DNA of 20,929 nt from a virus, in IMG/VR virus record IMGVR_UViG_3300000882_000096, positions 1-20,929 of that record; one strand, written 5' to 3'. Shown here one piece after another: positions 1 to 6,369 of the stretch. Positions within the stretch are counted from its first letter, which is position 1; each line of letters starts with the position of its first letter. The translations under genes and the position numbers were made by a program. The notes beneath the pieces were generated by a model. That model searched no databases. It had not been told where the DNA came from and saw only the letters and a program-made list of their open reading frames with translations.

Positions 1-249
1 GGTATTTCAAGATCAACTGCAATTGGCATTACCGCTTTAGTGATGGCTGGAAGAACAAAAGAGGAAGCCTTGACAGAAATTGTAAAAGATAGACCAGAGG
101 CATGGCCCAATTTACGTATTCTTGGATTTGCTTCCGATATTCTTGATATTGATATTCATGGTCATGTATCAGATTGGAAAAAGAAATGCATAAACTCTGA
201 TGAAATTTTCATTATACCAGATAGAAAACAAAAAATAAGTCTTGACTAA
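1..249 (+). CDS. Protein-tyrosine/dual-specificity phosphatase-like protein, C-terminal part
   Basis: The frame is open from the first base of the window and ends at the TAA at 247-249, so only the C-terminal 82 residues are visible. It opens with GISRSTAIGI, which matches the end of the cysteine-phosphatase P-loop (HCxxGxSRS); the catalytic Cys would lie just upstream of the window. A helix with EEALTEI follows, then RPEAWPNLRIL and an alpha-helical end, as in small bacterial and phage phosphatases of this superfamily. The predicted activity is removal of phosphate from Tyr or Ser/Thr of proteins, or from another small phosphoester, in the cytoplasm. The ATG at 40 is internal, because the conserved loop lies before it. 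Substrate unknown. Confidence 0.7.
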   Translation, partial: GISRSTAIGITALVMAGRTKEEALTEIVKDRPEAWPNLRILGFASDILDIDIHGHVSDWKKKCINSDEIFIIPDRKQKISLD

Positions 250-275
250 ATTTTAAATTTCTCTATTTTTGTTTC

Positions 276-812
276 ATGATTGATAACCGAAAAGACAAAA
301 AAGTATCTATGAATCGCCAACCTCTAAGTAATTCTGCTTTTTTTGCTATGAGGAAAAACAATGTTAAATGGCCTACCATCCGTAAAGCTTATATGGATGA
401 TGGTAATGTAGAGGTTTTGAAAAATTATGTGACCTCTAAAGGGCGTTCTATTGTTTTTCTAGATGGACAATATCTAACTAAATTAAATCGTTATGCTGGT
501 AAAGCTCCAGAAGAGAGAGCTGTCTTTTGGGAGTTTATGGTTAAAGAGAAAGAAATTAAAGGAGGTCTTTTTCTTTTGTGTTGGTTGGGAAATTTTCATA
601 ATGGGTGTATTTTCCATGCTTCTCCACAATTTCCTCAAGTTCAGTGTTGGTATGAAGCTTTAGGGTATGAACAAGCTAATGCTATTTTCGAAAAGCATGC
701 CTTTAAAATATATAAAGAAGTTGTCAATATAGTTCATAACGGACAACCTATTATAGATGATGAAGTCAAAGATTTTATTACAACAGGAGAAAACCTTTTA
801 AGGTTTAGCTAA
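276..812 (+). CDS. Hypothetical protein (178 aa)
   Basis: Not recognised. It encodes a soluble alpha/beta-looking protein with several Trp and aromatic residues (for example LLCWLGNFHNG near residues 100-110 and QCWYEALGYEQA near 123-134) and no signal peptide or membrane helix. An alternative ATG at 309 (MNRQPLSN) would remove 11 lysine/aspartate-rich residues; neither start has a recognisable ribosome binding site. It follows the phosphatase-like gene by 26 nt and may be cotranscribed with it. Its 3' end overlaps the end of the convergent small gene at 798-998 by 15 nt. Codon use and AT bias match its neighbours. Confidence 0.6.
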   Translation: MIDNRKDKKVSMNRQPLSNSAFFAMRKNNVKWPTIRKAYMDDGNVEVLKNYVTSKGRSIVFLDGQYLTKLNRYAGKAPEERAVFWEFMVKEKEIKGGLFLLCWLGNFHNGCIFHASPQFPQVQCWYEALGYEQANAIFEKHAFKIYKEVVNIVHNGQPIIDDEVKDFITTGENLLRFS

Positions 813-998
813 AATGGCACAAAGAACATTAGTAATAGTTGTCAATTGTTCTTGTACATTGATGGGATATACTGCTTGTGCGAACAAAGCTCTCCCAGAA
901 CCAGCAATAGGGACCCAAGAAAAAGTTTCAGCCATAGAAGGATTGTAACTTAAAGGAGAACCTGGAGTAGTAGACAAAATAGGAATAAGAGTAGACAC
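798..998 (-). CDS. Small hypothetical protein (66 aa), GTG start
   Basis: A 66-residue frame on the minus strand in a stretch with no competing plus-strand gene. It starts with GTG at 998, and an exact AATAAATA late box lies 6 nt upstream of that codon. This spacing recurs before other genes in the window and supports both the gene and its unusual start. The product is mildly hydrophobic, rich in Ser, Pro and Thr at the N-terminus (STLIPILSTTPGSP) and ends in a hydrophobic helix-like stretch (TTITNVLCAILA). It may be a small late or virion-associated protein; no family recognised. Its end overlaps the end of the convergent gene at 276-812. Confidence 0.5.
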   Translation of the reverse strand: MSTLIPILSTTPGSPLSYNPSMAETFSWVPIAGSGRALFAQAVYPINVQEQLTTITNVLCAILAKP

Positions 999-1004
999 AA
1001 TTTA

Positions 1005-1012
1005 TATTTATT
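1005..1012 (-). promoter_or_regulatory. T4-type late promoter box AATAAATA
   Basis: Reading on the minus strand, AATAAATA matches the T4 late-promoter consensus TATAAATA at seven of eight positions. It ends 6 nt before the GTG at 998. In T4 the start of transcription lies about 6 nt after the box, so the transcript would begin at or one base before the start codon. Confidence 0.5.
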
Positions 1013-1064
1013 AATAATAAACGTGTATTTTTTATTTAAAATGACCATAATCATCAAATAAATC

Positions 1065-1232
1065 ATGAAACAAACCATAAAAAAAATAATTGAAGCTTTG
1101 AAAAAAGATCTTCAATTTAAAAAACAACCAACTACACCACTAGCTATCAACATGGTATGGTTTAGTAATTGTAGTTGGTTGGATCAACTAGAACACCAAA
1201 AACAAATGTATCGTTATATTAGTTATAAATAA
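1065..1232 (+). CDS. Small hypothetical protein (55 aa)
   Basis: An ATG-to-TAA frame of 55 codons starting MKQTIKKIIEALKKDLQF. A basic amphipathic helix occupies the first 20 residues, followed by a segment rich in Trp and Tyr (MVWFSNCSW) ending YRYISYK. It lies in the gap before two further small plus-strand genes: the next starts 2 nt after its stop, so the three may form one transcript. No family recognised and no clear ribosome binding site; the call rests on its packing with neighbours and on the absence of any other gene here. Confidence 0.45.
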   Translation: MKQTIKKIIEALKKDLQFKKQPTTPLAINMVWFSNCSWLDQLEHQKQMYRYISYK

Positions 1233-1234
1233 AA

Positions 1235-1408
1235 ATGAGTGATAGCGAATTTATTAATCTAAATGAAAATCAACAAATCAAAGTGGTTCAACATCACTTA
1301 AATTATCTTGAAAAAGAAGGAGTAGTAGTTAAAATGGAAAATGGTAATTATAGACTTAAAACAAAAAAAGAAATCAAACAAGAACTAGAAAACATACTTA
1401 AAAGCTAA
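1235..1408 (+). CDS. Small protein with winged-helix-like pattern (57 aa)
   Basis: The frame starts at ATG 1235, 2 nt after the stop of the preceding small gene, and its TAA ends 1 nt before the ATG at 1410. The centre reads VVQHHLNYLEKEGVVVKMEN followed by GNYRLK. This is the recognition-helix-plus-wing pattern of small winged-helix DNA-binding proteins (helix, LEKEG turn, hydrophobic hairpin, basic strand). The C-terminus is a lysine/glutamate-rich helix. A role as a small transcription factor is inference from this pattern only. A TATAAATA sequence at 1224-1231 is only 3 nt upstream and overlaps the end of the previous frame. Confidence 0.5.
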   Translation: MSDSEFINLNENQQIKVVQHHLNYLEKEGVVVKMENGNYRLKTKKEIKQELENILKS

Positions 1409-1409
1409 A

Positions 1410-1616
1410 ATGAACACAGAAGCACAAGAACTCATCAAACAATACATTGCAGAAACACTTAAAGATGTTAATGGTGTATCCTCTTCAGCATTTAAATTAT
1501 TGGAACTTATGATGAAGGTAGATCGTCATTTAGCAGTACAGCTTCATGACGTGTATGAACAGAGTATCCAAGCAGGAAATCGTTATTTTATTCCTGCAGA
1601 CGATTCTTTGAATTAA
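1410..1616 (+). CDS. Hypothetical protein (68 aa)
   Basis: A short, mostly helical protein (MNTEAQELIKQYIAETLKDV, then KLLELMMKVDRHLAVQLHDVYEQS) with no membrane segment and no recognised family. It begins 1 nt after the stop of the small winged-helix-like gene and is the third gene in that plus-strand run. Its stop overlaps the stop of the convergent gene at 1613-1987 by 4 nt, so plus- and minus-strand transcripts meet here. Confidence 0.55.
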   Translation: MNTEAQELIKQYIAETLKDVNGVSSSAFKLLELMMKVDRHLAVQLHDVYEQSIQAGNRYFIPADDSLN

Positions 1617-1987
1617 TCACACATGCCTGCTTTGGCGGCATCGTAGTTAATAGATCTAGATACAGCTTCTAAATTGTCTGCACAAACAGCAATCTTCTGT
1701 TGCATCCACGGATCTAACTTGATGCCTTCCATTGCATAACCGTGTAACTTTTTAGCATTACTGAAAAGTGAAAACAAATTAGTCATTGCCATATGGTTTT
1801 CTTCACTCTCTTCTGAATCCTCACATCCGCATTCTTGCTCAGGTTCAGAAGTACCCACAATAGAAATAGCCATCGGTTCAGGGTTAAGTTCAGTGTCTGC
1901 TTGTGGTGAACTAGAAGGAACATTAACTGCTTTTTGAACTGCTGAGATGTAAGCTTCTTGAAGAAGAGTAGAGTCTTTGAATACCAT
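1613..1987 (-). CDS. Small acidic phage protein (124 aa)
   Basis: The layout is an N-terminal helix (LLQEAYISAVQKAV), a low-complexity acidic middle with ECGCEDSEESEEN near residues 52-64, and a C-terminal helical region with MTNLFSLFSNAKKLHGY and DPWMQQKIAVCADNLEAVSR ending in a YDAA segment. The same layout, including the W-x-Q-x-KI-x-x-A helix, occurs in a recurrent family of small acidic proteins of T4-related and other myoviruses, whose role is not known to me. A weak late-box variant (ATTAAATA at 1999-2006) lies 11 nt upstream of the ATG. Convergent with, and overlapping by 4 nt, the gene at 1410-1616. Confidence 0.6.
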   Translation of the reverse strand: MVFKDSTLLQEAYISAVQKAVNVPSSSPQADTELNPEPMAISIVGTSEPEQECGCEDSEESEENHMAMTNLFSLFSNAKKLHGYAMEGIKLDPWMQQKIAVCADNLEAVSRSINYDAAKAGMCD

Positions 1988-2050
1988 AGGTTATATATTA
2001 TTTAATCATTTGAGTGGAATTTTAATTAAAATCTTTTATATTAATCATTA

Positions 2051-2776
2051 ATGAATAAAAAATGTGTAGTTGTTTTTAGTTCCGGAATGGATTCGTCGGT
2101 AGTTCTCCATCACTGTTTAAAAGAATTCGAAGAAATTTATTGTTTAACTTACGATTATAACCAGAGACATCGTAAAGAAATTGACAAAGCTTTGGAATAT
2201 ACTACTAATTTAGGGGTAGGAGATGGCAATTCTATTAAACAACATGTAGTAGTGGATTTAAAATTTCTTTCTTTATTAGCACCCACATCCGCTTTAACTA
2301 ATAAAGACATTAACGTTCCTCAAATGAAAGAGGTCATTGGAGAGGCTCAAAATAAAGCCCACGTTCCTAATCGTAATATGATCATGTTGTCTATTGCAGC
2401 TTCTTATGCAGAAGCTAATGAATGTTCAGATGTCTTTTACGGGGCTGCTTTAGTGGATGATACCAGTGGACATTGGGATGGAACCTCTCAATTCAGAAAT
2501 AGCCTAAATGATTGTTTGGCTTATAATCGTCTTCATAAAGTTCAGATACAAGCTCCTCTAGTTAAGATGTCCAAGAAAGAAATTATTGAATATGGAATTT
2601 CTTTGGGGGTTCAATTTGATAAGACGTGGACTTGCTATGAAGGTAAAGATTTAAGTTGTGCGACTTGTCCTGCATGTTCAGCTAGACTTCAAGGTTTCGT
2701 AGAAGCTAAAAAAGTAGATCCTCTTCTTTATTCTAAAGAAATCCCGTGGCAAAAATTTAATTGTATTGCAATATAA
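2051..2776 (+). CDS. queC: 7-cyano-7-deazaguanine (preQ0) synthase, QueC family
   Basis: QueC enzymes use ATP and ammonia to convert 7-carboxy-7-deazaguanine to preQ0 through an amide intermediate. The 241-residue product has the ATP pyrophosphatase loop FSSGMDSS at residues 9-16 (SGM in place of the usual SGG), the family motif VPNRN at 105-109, a GAALVDD segment near 131-137, and four Cys of the zinc site (C195, C203, C206, C209 in TWTCYEG...SCATCPAC). Length is normal for the family. It is followed after 4 nt by a free-standing glutamine amidotransferase and then an overlapping glycosyltransferase gene. The context suggests DNA rather than tRNA modification, as in phages with deazaguanine DNA; the transglycosylase and early pathway genes are not in this window. 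Confidence 0.92.
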   Translation: MNKKCVVVFSSGMDSSVVLHHCLKEFEEIYCLTYDYNQRHRKEIDKALEYTTNLGVGDGNSIKQHVVVDLKFLSLLAPTSALTNKDINVPQMKEVIGEAQNKAHVPNRNMIMLSIAASYAEANECSDVFYGAALVDDTSGHWDGTSQFRNSLNDCLAYNRLHKVQIQAPLVKMSKKEIIEYGISLGVQFDKTWTCYEGKDLSCATCPACSARLQGFVEAKKVDPLLYSKEIPWQKFNCIAI

Positions 2777-2780
2777 ATTT

Positions 2781-3410
2781 ATGTGTAATATTTGTGGTGC
2801 ACCTTCTTTAGAAAAAGCTCATCAACTTTATACAGAAGGTTTAGATCGAGGGTCTTTTGCTTCTGGTTGTTTGGTATTTACTCAAAATCATTTTCACGTT
2901 TCTAAACAGGAAGCTCCTTTTACTTTAGAAGGATTAAAAGAAGAATTAAAATCTTTAGAAGAATTTCCAATATACTATTTGTTTCATTCTCGGGCTCCAA
3001 CTAATTCTAAAGATCCTTCTTTTAATTACTGTACTACACACCCGTTTAATTTCGGTTTCCACTTTGTAGCTCATAATGGTATTATACAAAACTTCACAGA
3101 CTTTAACGGCCATCAAGAATTTAATGTAGATTCTTCTATTATACCTTATCACCTCTCAGTTAACGGAGGCGACATAGTTAAAGCTTATTCTAAATATAAA
3201 GGTCTATTAACATCTTGGATATATGACACAGAAAAACTTTATGTAGTAAAGGCTGGATCTTCTTTACATATGGATCAGGATTCTTTTAGTTCTATGGCAT
3301 TTGAAGGATCAAATCAAATAGAAGAAGATGGTATCATTTATGAATTTACTGGTTTAAATTTTAAACAAATAGGAACGTTTCCTTATAACAATCCTTACTT
3401 TCTTTTATGA
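2781..3410 (+). CDS. Class II glutamine amidotransferase partner of QueC (GAT)
   Basis: An Ntn-hydrolase glutaminase domain of 209 residues. The start is set at ATG 2781 rather than an upstream frame-open ATG at 2766, because it gives MCNICGA: Met removal exposes the nucleophilic Cys2 at the N-terminus, which this family requires. Other GATase II hallmarks are present: HSRAPTN at residues 69-75, THPF at 86-89, HNGIIQNF at 98-105 and VDSS at 116-119, aligning with GlmS HTRW, HNGI and the TDSE region. There is no synthetase domain on the same chain. In several phages a GAT domain is fused to QueC; here the two are adjacent genes 4 nt apart. The likely role is to release ammonia from glutamine for QueC-type amidation of a deazaguanine. 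Confidence 0.85.
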   Translation: MCNICGAPSLEKAHQLYTEGLDRGSFASGCLVFTQNHFHVSKQEAPFTLEGLKEELKSLEEFPIYYLFHSRAPTNSKDPSFNYCTTHPFNFGFHFVAHNGIIQNFTDFNGHQEFNVDSSIIPYHLSVNGGDIVKAYSKYKGLLTSWIYDTEKLYVVKAGSSLHMDQDSFSSMAFEGSNQIEEDGIIYEFTGLNFKQIGTFPYNNPYFLL

Positions 3411-4087
3411 ACAATAAACTATTAATTGTAGTATGCACTCAAGCCAAAACAGACGTAGAATTTGAACAGAAACAAATTTTTTTAAGTCTTAAAAAACAAT
3501 GTGAAACCAACTCCAATATTGATTTTCATATATTCAAAGATAATAAAAGAGGGTTAGGATTATGTTACAATGAAATTCTTAAAGACCCCAACCATATAGA
3601 TAAAACTGTTTTATTTGTTCATGATGATGTAGTCTTAGAAGATATATTTCTTTATGAGAAGTTAATGTTTAGTCCTTATTCTATTACAGGATTGGCTGGT
3701 ACTAAATCTTTTAACAAGAAAGTAGATAAGATGGCTTGGCACCTAGCTTCTAACGGAAGAGAAGATTTTGTAGGGGAAGTAGCTCATGTCAATAAAGACA
3801 ACCAAGCTTGGACTACCATATTTGGTCGGACCCAATCGAGAGCTTTGATTGTGGATGGATTGTTTATAGCTTGTAAGGTTAAAGACTTAGTGGATAACGA
3901 TCTTTGCTTTGATGAACAATTTGAATGGCATCACTATGATATGTCTTTTTGTTTGAAAGCCAATGAAAAGAAAGTTAAGGTAGGGGTTTTACCTATTAAG
4001 GTTCTTCATTATGGATTGGGCGATTCTATGTTGACCCCCGAATGGGAAGAATCAAATAAAAAATTTAAGGAGATTTATTGCAAATAA
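3407..4087 (+). CDS. Glycosyltransferase, GT2-like (GT-A fold)
   Basis: The 226-residue protein has the features of the small GT2-like family often found with HDD motifs: an N-terminal beta strand LLIVVCTQAK, VLFVHDDVVLED at residues 68-79 (the acidic pair probably binds the metal and nucleotide sugar), SITGLAGTK at 92-100, VDGLFIACK at 149-157, the acceptor-side FDEQFEWHHYDMSF at 168-181, and a late HYGLGD at 201-206. No membrane segment is present. Its ATG overlaps the amidotransferase stop (ATGA), implying translational coupling with the queC unit. The sugar donor and acceptor are unknown: the acceptor could be a modified base, a virion protein or a host surface molecule. Confidence 0.8.
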   Translation: MNNKLLIVVCTQAKTDVEFEQKQIFLSLKKQCETNSNIDFHIFKDNKRGLGLCYNEILKDPNHIDKTVLFVHDDVVLEDIFLYEKLMFSPYSITGLAGTKSFNKKVDKMAWHLASNGREDFVGEVAHVNKDNQAWTTIFGRTQSRALIVDGLFIACKVKDLVDNDLCFDEQFEWHHYDMSFCLKANEKKVKVGVLPIKVLHYGLGDSMLTPEWEESNKKFKEIYCK

Positions 4088-4093
4088 CATTTA

Positions 4094-4978
4094 TTATAAA
4101 GTTTTGAGTTTCCCTATTTCCAACCCCAATTCTTTAATTTCTTCTGGTGTTTTATAAAAATTTCTAGTTCCGTTATTACACACTTTTTTAATTATTGGTA
4201 TTACTCCCAGTGTGTATTTTAATTTTTCAATTTCTTCTGGAGTTTTTCTAAAATTTTTAATTCCGTTATTACACCATAATTTACCCCTAACAATATCCCC
4301 CATGTGTTGAATTTTTATTTTTTTTAAATTGTCTGGTAATTTTTTCCAATTATTTTTCATGGTATTAGAAGTTTTGTTTTTTATTTCATCTGTCATAATC
4401 AATCTACTCCTATATTCTTTTAATTTTTCAATATATTTTGATTTTTCTTCTTCTGAAAGATTTTGCCATTTTTGTTTGTTTAATTCGCCTATTTTTTTAT
4501 GTATTTGTTTTCTTTTCTGTTGAGGTATTTTTGATATACCCCCTTTAACTGCTTCGCTGTTGGCTTTTTTTTGTTCATCAGTCCAATTTTGTTTCGTTCG
4601 TTTCATTTTTTGGGCTGTTTGTTTTCTTTTTAGACGTCTATTAACCTCCTGTTTTTCACGAATAATTTTTTTTTCTTCTTCTGTTTTGCCATCAGACATA
4701 AATCCGCCTCCAGCTACATTTGTTAAATTGTAAAATTTTGAGTTAGTTGCACAATTAAATTTTTCTAACCAATATCTTTCTTTTTCTAAAAGCAAATCTT
4801 TATTATCTACTATTTCAATTATCTCTTTTTTAAAATTATGTTTGCCGTATTTTTCTATTGATTTTCTTATGGCTAAACCGGAACCTAAATAACTATCATT
4901 TAATTTGCCCCAATGAGATCCTATATATTGCATGTCATTTAATTTATTTGTTGTTTTGTAAATATAATATTGTTTCAT
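4094..4978 (-). CDS. GIY-YIG homing endonuclease (Seg-like)
   Basis: Residues 1-90 form a GIY-YIG nuclease domain: YYIYKTTN at 4-11 (YIY in place of GIY), QYIGSHWG at 17-24, the catalytic Arg in AIRKSIEKYG near residue 38, and the metal-binding Glu in LLLEKERYWL near 65-67. A long lysine-rich helical linker (about 95-230) leads to two copies of a CNNG-(IKNF/TRNF)-x-KTPEEI module near 237-260 and 268-290, which resemble DNA-contacting repeats of phage-encoded homing nucleases. The gene lies on the opposite strand between plus-strand genes, ends 6 nt from the glycosyltransferase stop, and is more AT-rich than its surroundings. All this fits a mobile free-standing endonuclease. A GATAAATA late box lies 6 nt upstream. 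Confidence 0.88.
   Translation of the reverse strand: MKQYYIYKTTNKLNDMQYIGSHWGKLNDSYLGSGLAIRKSIEKYGKHNFKKEIIEIVDNKDLLLEKERYWLEKFNCATNSKFYNLTNVAGGGFMSDGKTEEEKKIIREKQEVNRRLKRKQTAQKMKRTKQNWTDEQKKANSEAVKGGISKIPQQKRKQIHKKIGELNKQKWQNLSEEEKSKYIEKLKEYRSRLIMTDEIKNKTSNTMKNNWKKLPDNLKKIKIQHMGDIVRGKLWCNNGIKNFRKTPEEIEKLKYTLGVIPIIKKVCNNGTRNFYKTPEEIKELGLEIGKLKTL
4136..4274 (-). repeat. Two imperfect 46-bp direct repeats inside the endonuclease gene
   Basis: Plus-strand segments 4136-4181 and 4229-4274 both begin AATTTCTTCTGG and end TTCCGTTATTACAC, with only scattered differences between. They encode the two C-terminal CNNG...KTPEEI modules of the GIY-YIG protein, so they record duplication of a putative DNA-binding unit. 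Confidence 0.65.
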
Positions 4979-4980
4979 TG

Positions 4981-4992
4981 TATTTATTTATC
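4981..4992 (-). promoter_or_regulatory. T4-type late promoter box, overlapping double copy
   Basis: On the minus strand the sequence is GATAAATAAATA, which holds two overlapping NATAAATA boxes. The upstream one (4985-4992) ends 6 nt before the endonuclease ATG at 4978, the same spacing as at other genes here; the second ends only 2 nt before it. Confidence 0.5.
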
Positions 4993-5057
4993 GGATGGAA
5001 GTGACATAATAAAAAATTTGTTGATTTTATTAAAATTTACATCATAATCAAAGACGT

Positions 5058-5645
5058 ATGATTATTACAAGACAACAACTAAAGGAAGTAACAGGATGTG
5101 ACTATTATGACGGAAATGTTATTCATAATATTTTTAGCTATAAATTTTTGAAGAAGTCAGTGACCGCTACTGGGGATATCATTTCATTTATTGCCCCTAT
5201 GCATGTGGTTGATGCAATCATCGATTTAGAAGACTCCATTAATAAAGATTACATCTATTCAGATATGGCAATTAATTTTATTATTGAAATTCCTAAGGTA
5301 GATCTGTTCGGTGGAATTTGTTTTCAACGACTCTTTAATGCTCAATTAGGTTCTTTACTTTGTTCAGAGTATTTGGATAAACCCGGTTATGTAGACGGAG
5401 ATGATATTATGATTATAGATGGAGAAGAACACAAGAAGTGTTCAGTATCTATTGCTGCCCATAAAAACAATTGTGTTTTAATTCATACTGGTATTAATCT
5501 TCAAGCGGGGTCTAAAGCCCCTTCCTTTGCTTACTCTACTGGGCTGGATGATATCAAAGCTCTCGAATTTATGCAAAAGGCGGAGAATATCTTTTTGAAC
5601 ATGACTATGGATATCCATGTCGCGTCTCGTAAAGTCATTGTATGA
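5058..5645 (+). CDS. DUF366 family protein
   Basis: A 195-residue protein whose conserved blocks fit the DUF366 family known from archaea and some phages: an N-terminal YYDG segment, GDIISFIAPMHVVDAIIDLED, a MAINFIIEIP strand (HFIVE-type in relatives), CFQRLFNAQLGSLL (QRLL block), DGDDIMI, CSVSIAAHKNN (KLSVSIA block) and CVLIHTGINLQ (LIHFGIN block), ending with a basic RKVIV. The function of the family is unknown to me. It heads a tightly overlapping unit with gp62 and GroES-like genes. Upstream, TTGATT and CATAAT separated by 16 nt just before the gene could be a host-type promoter, but this is weak in such AT-rich DNA. Confidence 0.72.
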   Translation: MIITRQQLKEVTGCDYYDGNVIHNIFSYKFLKKSVTATGDIISFIAPMHVVDAIIDLEDSINKDYIYSDMAINFIIEIPKVDLFGGICFQRLFNAQLGSLLCSEYLDKPGYVDGDDIMIIDGEEHKKCSVSIAAHKNNCVLIHTGINLQAGSKAPSFAYSTGLDDIKALEFMQKAENIFLNMTMDIHVASRKVIV

Positions 5646-6007
5646 CGATCTTTGATTATCTCAAAGATATAGTATCTACCAAGAAAGGGGATATACCTCT
5701 TGAAAATTATAATTTATTTTTAATAAACCGATGGCTCAGCTTCTTAACCCCTTCTTCTTGTTTGGCTATTAATGAATCTGTTAATTCTTTGGGTAATATA
5801 GATAAACAGATTCATTATAAACTTTTAATATCTTGTTTTCCTAAACAAAAATACATGTCTAAAATAAATTATATTAAAAAAATCAAAGTAGATAAAGAAG
5901 ATCAAAATAATAAAATTCCTATCTTAGCTAAGACTATGGAACTTTCACAAAAAGAAATACAACAAATGCTTGACTTTAACGAAACACTTAATAAATCTAA
6001 TATATGA
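5642..6007 (+). CDS. 62: Clamp loader small subunit, T4 gp62-like
   Basis: In T4, gp62 with four copies of gp44 loads the gp45 sliding clamp at primer ends. The 121-residue product follows the divergent gp62 pattern of marine T4-like phages: MTIFDYLKDIVSTKK at the start, an ENYNLFLINRWLSF block near 21-34, a CLAINESVNSL helix, then HYKLLISCFPKQKYMSKINY with aromatic and basic residues, and a C-terminal helix SQKEIQQMLDF. Its ATG overlaps the DUF366 stop (ATGA) and its stop overlaps the next ATG. No gp44 or gp45 gene is in this window. The call rests on motif pattern and size; identity with T4 gp62 itself would be low. Confidence 0.7.
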   Translation: MTIFDYLKDIVSTKKGDIPLENYNLFLINRWLSFLTPSSCLAINESVNSLGNIDKQIHYKLLISCFPKQKYMSKINYIKKIKVDKEDQNNKIPILAKTMELSQKEIQQMLDFNETLNKSNI

Positions 6008-6369
6008 TACTACCAACAGAAATTAACGGAATTGTTCCTGAAGACTATAAAGATCTACCTTTACCAGAAGATTATGAAATCACCGAGTTATTGGGTGATG
6101 TGATCATGGTCAAATATCTAGATATGGTGGATGGGGGAGTTAAAAGAAACGGTATCATTTTACCCAACCAGATTGTAGACCAACGTGCTTGGAGAGTGGG
6201 TGAAGTTGTATTGGCTGGTCCTAATTGTAAACAAGTCAAGAAAGGTTCTAAAGTTATTTTTCCTGGCGATCGTGGACTTGTTGCTATCAGACAAAAAGAA
6301 GGTATGGTCATCTTCCTTTCTGAAAATCGCATCTTTGGTATTTGTGAGGTCAAAGAAAATATTGCATGA
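6004..6369 (+). CDS. GroES-like co-chaperonin (T4 gp31 role)
   Basis: The 121-residue protein has an N-terminal extension of about 28 residues and then a GroES fold: GDVIMVKYLD at 31-40 (GroES RVIVK strand), a short mobile-loop region with GGVKRNGIILPN at 44-55, where IIL matches the hydrophobic tripeptide that binds GroEL, WRVGEVVLAGPN at 63-74 (GEV-LAVG block), VKKGSKVIFPGDRG at 78-91 (VGD-VIF block) and VIFLSENRIFGIC at 102-114 (L-SE-DILAI block). Phage co-chaperonins replace host GroES so that GroEL can enclose the phage major capsid protein. It overlaps its neighbours by 4 nt at each end and is probably made with gp62. Confidence 0.85.
   Translation: MILPTEINGIVPEDYKDLPLPEDYEITELLGDVIMVKYLDMVDGGVKRNGIILPNQIVDQRAWRVGEVVLAGPNCKQVKKGSKVIFPGDRGLVAIRQKEGMVIFLSENRIFGICEVKENIA

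Noticed and set aside
1224-1231. Exact TATAAATA before the gene at 1235
   Set aside because: It codes for the last residues and stop of the preceding frame and is only 3 nt from the ATG; it may be chance.
5017-5052. Sigma70-like promoter TTGATT-N16-CATAAT before the DUF366 gene
   Set aside because: Plausible but not distinguishable from chance in such AT-rich DNA, so it is only mentioned in the gene entry.
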